A stretch of 15,913 nucleotides of DNA from Caulobacteraceae bacterium (lineage in GTDB: Bacteria; Pseudomonadota; Alphaproteobacteria; Caulobacterales; Caulobacteraceae): contig CANGRP010000023.1 in the NCBI GenBank assembly GCA_947456005.1, positions 1 through 15,913 on the forward strand, read 5' to 3'. Positions 13,801 to 15,913 of this stretch are shown piece by piece (positions within the stretch are counted from its first letter, which is position 1; the number at the start of each line of letters is the position of its first letter). The notes under the pieces are model-generated. The model worked only from the letters and a program-made list of their open reading frames with translations, searched no databases and was not told where the DNA came from. The position numbers and the translations under genes are program-made.

Positions 13801-15913
13801 ATGTCCCTCAACCGATTCGCCGAAGCCGAAGCCGCGTTCCAGGCCGGACGGCGCGACGAGGGAAAGCGCCTGACGGCCGAGCAGCTGGAGGCGAACCCGG
13901 ACGCCCCGGCCGCAGTGTACCGCAACCTGGGCGCCATCCTGATCCGCGACCGCGACTACGCCCTGGCCGAGACGGTAGGACGGCGCTCGGTGGAGCGACA
14001 TCCCCGTGATCCGGAGCTTTGGAACATCCTCGGCGTCGCCCTGCGCCGCCTCAAGCGCTACCCCGAAGCCGTCGACGCCCTTGAGAAGGCGGCCCGGATG
14101 AACCCGCGCAGCGACGCCATCCAGCAGAACCTCGGCAACGTCTTCAATGACGCCCGGGACCCCCGCGCCATCAAGGTCTTCTCGCAGCTCGTGCGGACCG
14201 GGCCCTCCAACGCCGAACTCCAGCGGCAGCTCGGACGGGCCCACTGGTTCGCCAAGGACTTCGACAAGGCCCTGCAACGACTCAACCTCGCCACCCGGCT
14301 GAAGGCCGATATGGTGGACGCCTGGCTGGACCTTTCCGCCGCCAGCTCTGACTCTCGCGGCCCCGTGGAGGGACTGGAGGCCCTGGACCGCGGCCTCAAG
14401 GCCTGTCCGGGCGACGCCCGCCTGCAGGAGGCGCGTCTGTCCATGCTCCGCCGCTCGGGGCGGATGCGAGAGGCCGAGCAGCAGATGCTGGAAATGCTGA
14501 AGCTCACGCCGGACGCGGCCTGGCTTCACTTCCAGCTGGGGGGCGCCCTGACGGACTACGACAGACCCCGGGCCAACGAGCACTTCCGCCGGGCCATCGA
14601 ACTGGCCCCGGACAATGTCGACTACCGGATCACCTACGCCGAGAGCCTGGGGCGCGACCGGACCGGCGACGAGGGCGGCAACCTCGAGTCCGCCTACCGC
14701 ACCATGGTCGAGGTGCTCGACAAGGCCGAGCTGACCCCGGGCAACCTCAAGGTCATCTACGAGTTGCTGGTCCGCGTGGCCGACTACGACCGGCTGGAAT
14801 CCCTGGGCACCTTCGCCAAGGTCGGCCGCACCTGGGCCGAGGCTGGCCGCCATACCGCCCTGATGGCCCACCTGGCCCGCGTCAGGACGGCGGAAGACCG
14901 CCTGGAGCTGGTCGAGCAGCACCGGATCTGGGGCCGGCTGGCTGACGCCGCCGCCGCCCGGCGGCCCATCACGCATCCCGCGCCGCGGGCGCCCGGCGGC
15001 AAGATCCGCGTGGGCTACATGTCCTCGGACCTGCGGGGCCACCCTGTGGCCTACTTCGCCCTGCCCCTGTTCGAGCATTACGACCGCAGCCGGTTCGAGG
15101 TCTTCTGCTACTCCTGGTACCAGGGCGAGGCGGATGCGACCCAGCAGCAGATCACCCAGTGGGTCGACGGATTCCGCTGGCAGAAGGACATCACCGACCG
15201 CGAGGCGGCCCAGCTGATCGCTGACGACAACCTCGACATGCTGTTCGAGCTGGGCGCCACGACCCACATGAACAAGCTCTCGGTCATGTCCTACCGGCCC
15301 GCGCCCCGGCAGGCCAGCTGGGTGGGCTATCCCCACTCCGCGGGCCCGGAGACCATCGACTACCTGGTCCTCGACCCCTGGATGAACCCGCCGGATCCCC
15401 GGCTGGTGATCGAGAAGCCCCTGCTCCTGGCCCACACCTGGTACGCCATGGGCGAGCGCGCCTTCCGCGAGCAGCCGGCGGTGGACCCCGTCGCCCCGGT
15501 GGAGCGCAACGGCTACGTCACCTTCGGCACGGCCAACAACCCTTACAAGTACACTCGCGAGACTGTCACCGCCTGGGCGCGGGCGGTGGCCGGGACACCA
15601 GGCTCGAAGTTCATGTTCGTCCGGCCGGAGGGGACCACCCCGACCTTCACCACCAACATCCGGGCGGTGTTCGAGAGCCAGGGCGTGTCGGCCGATCGCG
15701 TGATCTTCGAGACCGTGCGCGGCCGGCACCTGCCCTTCTACAACCAGATGGACATCTCTCTCGACAGCTTCCCACAGACCGGCGGCACCACCACGTGTGA
15801 GTCCCTCTGGATGGGGGTTCCGGTGGTGGCCCGGGTGGGCGACGCCGTCTTCGATCGGATGAGCTACTCCATCCTCAACAACGCCGGCCTGGGCGACCTT
15901 GTGGGAAAGACCA
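13801..15913 (+). CDS. TPR protein with GT41 (OGT/SPINDLY-like) glycosyltransferase domain, 3' end beyond window
   Basis: An open frame of 704 codons without a stop to the window edge. The ATG at 13801 has GGAG 5 nt before it and a candidate promoter upstream. Residues from about 5 to 300 are tetratricopeptide repeats, for example WNILGVALRRLKRYPEAV (73-90) and FRRAIELAPDN (262-272). From about 401 the GT41 catalytic region begins. SSDLRGHPVAYF has His414 at the position of the active-site His in O-GlcNAc transferases. Then come QASWVGYPHSAG (504-515), TIDYLVLD, NNPYKYT with Lys583 at the place of the nucleotide-binding Lys, His643 in RGRHLPFYNQMD, and FPQTGGTTTCESLWMGVP (657-674). It probably glycosylates a protein in the cytoplasm using a nucleotide sugar. 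In Caulobacter a TPR-GT41 protein, FlmG, modifies flagellins, but neither substrate nor donor can be read here. No flagellin or sialic-acid-type gene is in the window. Confidence 0.9.
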   Translation, partial: MSLNRFAEAEAAFQAGRRDEGKRLTAEQLEANPDAPAAVYRNLGAILIRDRDYALAETVGRRSVERHPRDPELWNILGVALRRLKRYPEAVDALEKAARMNPRSDAIQQNLGNVFNDARDPRAIKVFSQLVRTGPSNAELQRQLGRAHWFAKDFDKALQRLNLATRLKADMVDAWLDLSAASSDSRGPVEGLEALDRGLKACPGDARLQEARLSMLRRSGRMREAEQQMLEMLKLTPDAAWLHFQLGGALTDYDRPRANEHFRRAIELAPDNVDYRITYAESLGRDRTGDEGGNLESAYRTMVEVLDKAELTPGNLKVIYELLVRVADYDRLESLGTFAKVGRTWAEAGRHTALMAHLARVRTAEDRLELVEQHRIWGRLADAAAARRPITHPAPRAPGGKIRVGYMSSDLRGHPVAYFALPLFEHYDRSRFEVFCYSWYQGEADATQQQITQWVDGFRWQKDITDREAAQLIADDNLDMLFELGATTHMNKLSVMSYRPAPRQASWVGYPHSAGPETIDYLVLDPWMNPPDPRLVIEKPLLLAHTWYAMGERAFREQPAVDPVAPVERNGYVTFGTANNPYKYTRETVTAWARAVAGTPGSKFMFVRPEGTTPTFTTNIRAVFESQGVSADRVIFETVRGRHLPFYNQMDISLDSFPQTGGTTTCESLWMGVPVVARVGDAVFDRMSYSILNNAGLGDLVGKT

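Noticed and set aside
13750..15729. Long minus-strand open frame (659 codons) opposite the TPR-GT41 gene
   Set aside because: It has no recognisable motif and a Gly/Val/Leu/His-rich shadow composition. The opposite strand encodes a clear TPR-GT41 protein with catalytic motifs. High-GC third positions keep antisense frames open.

Overview
The window is high-GC DNA, densely packed with genes on both strands. It is almost certainly from an alphaproteobacterium of the Caulobacterales (Caulobacter/Phenylobacterium/Brevundimonas type). The reasons are the gene order phoR-pstC-pstA-pstB-phoU-phoB without pstS, the long alphaproteobacterial forms of PstA and PstC, an RTX protein whose N-terminus resembles those I recall from Caulobacterales, and promoters close to the Caulobacter housekeeping consensus. 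Genus is inference only. There is no rRNA, tRNA, CRISPR array, insertion sequence or phage gene, and no gene-free stretch longer than about 170 bases.

Layout. (1) 2-2151, plus strand: the end of a lipid A/Kdo operon. The 5'-truncated Kdo transferase gene waaA overlaps the lipid A 4'-kinase gene lpxK by 4 bp. (2) 2158-3225, minus strand: a stand-alone APH/choline-kinase-fold phosphotransferase of the ACAD10/11-like group, convergent with lpxK and divergent from the next gene. (3) 3388-5817, plus strand: a large, very acidic RTX calcium-binding protein, presumably secreted by a type I system. Its nonapeptides are organised in two tandem arrays of higher order: five 36-residue super-repeats, then three 54-residue super-repeats. 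(4) 5821-13640, minus strand: the phosphate-starvation operon phoR, pstC, pstA, pstB, phoU, phoB, followed 31 bp later by the purine gene purD. A three-unit Pho box sits at the 5' end of phoR and overlaps its apparent ATG. (5) 13801 to the end, plus strand: a TPR protein with a C-terminal GT41 (O-GlcNAc-transferase/SPINDLY-like) glycosyltransferase domain, open at the window edge and divergent from phoR.

How the genes work together. PstC and PstA form the membrane channel and PstB is its ATPase. PhoU links transporter state to the PhoR kinase, and PhoR phosphorylates PhoB. PhoB then binds the Pho box ahead of phoR, which closes an autoregulatory loop. The periplasmic binding protein PstS must be encoded elsewhere. 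WaaA and LpxK build the inner core and lipid A. The RTX protein and the GT41 enzyme suggest surface-protein or glycosylation functions, but nothing in the window names their transporter or their substrate.

I see no clear new multi-gene system. The strongest leads are the ordered super-repeats of the RTX protein, the Pho box that overlaps the apparent phoR start, and the TPR-GT41 gene beside the Pho operon.
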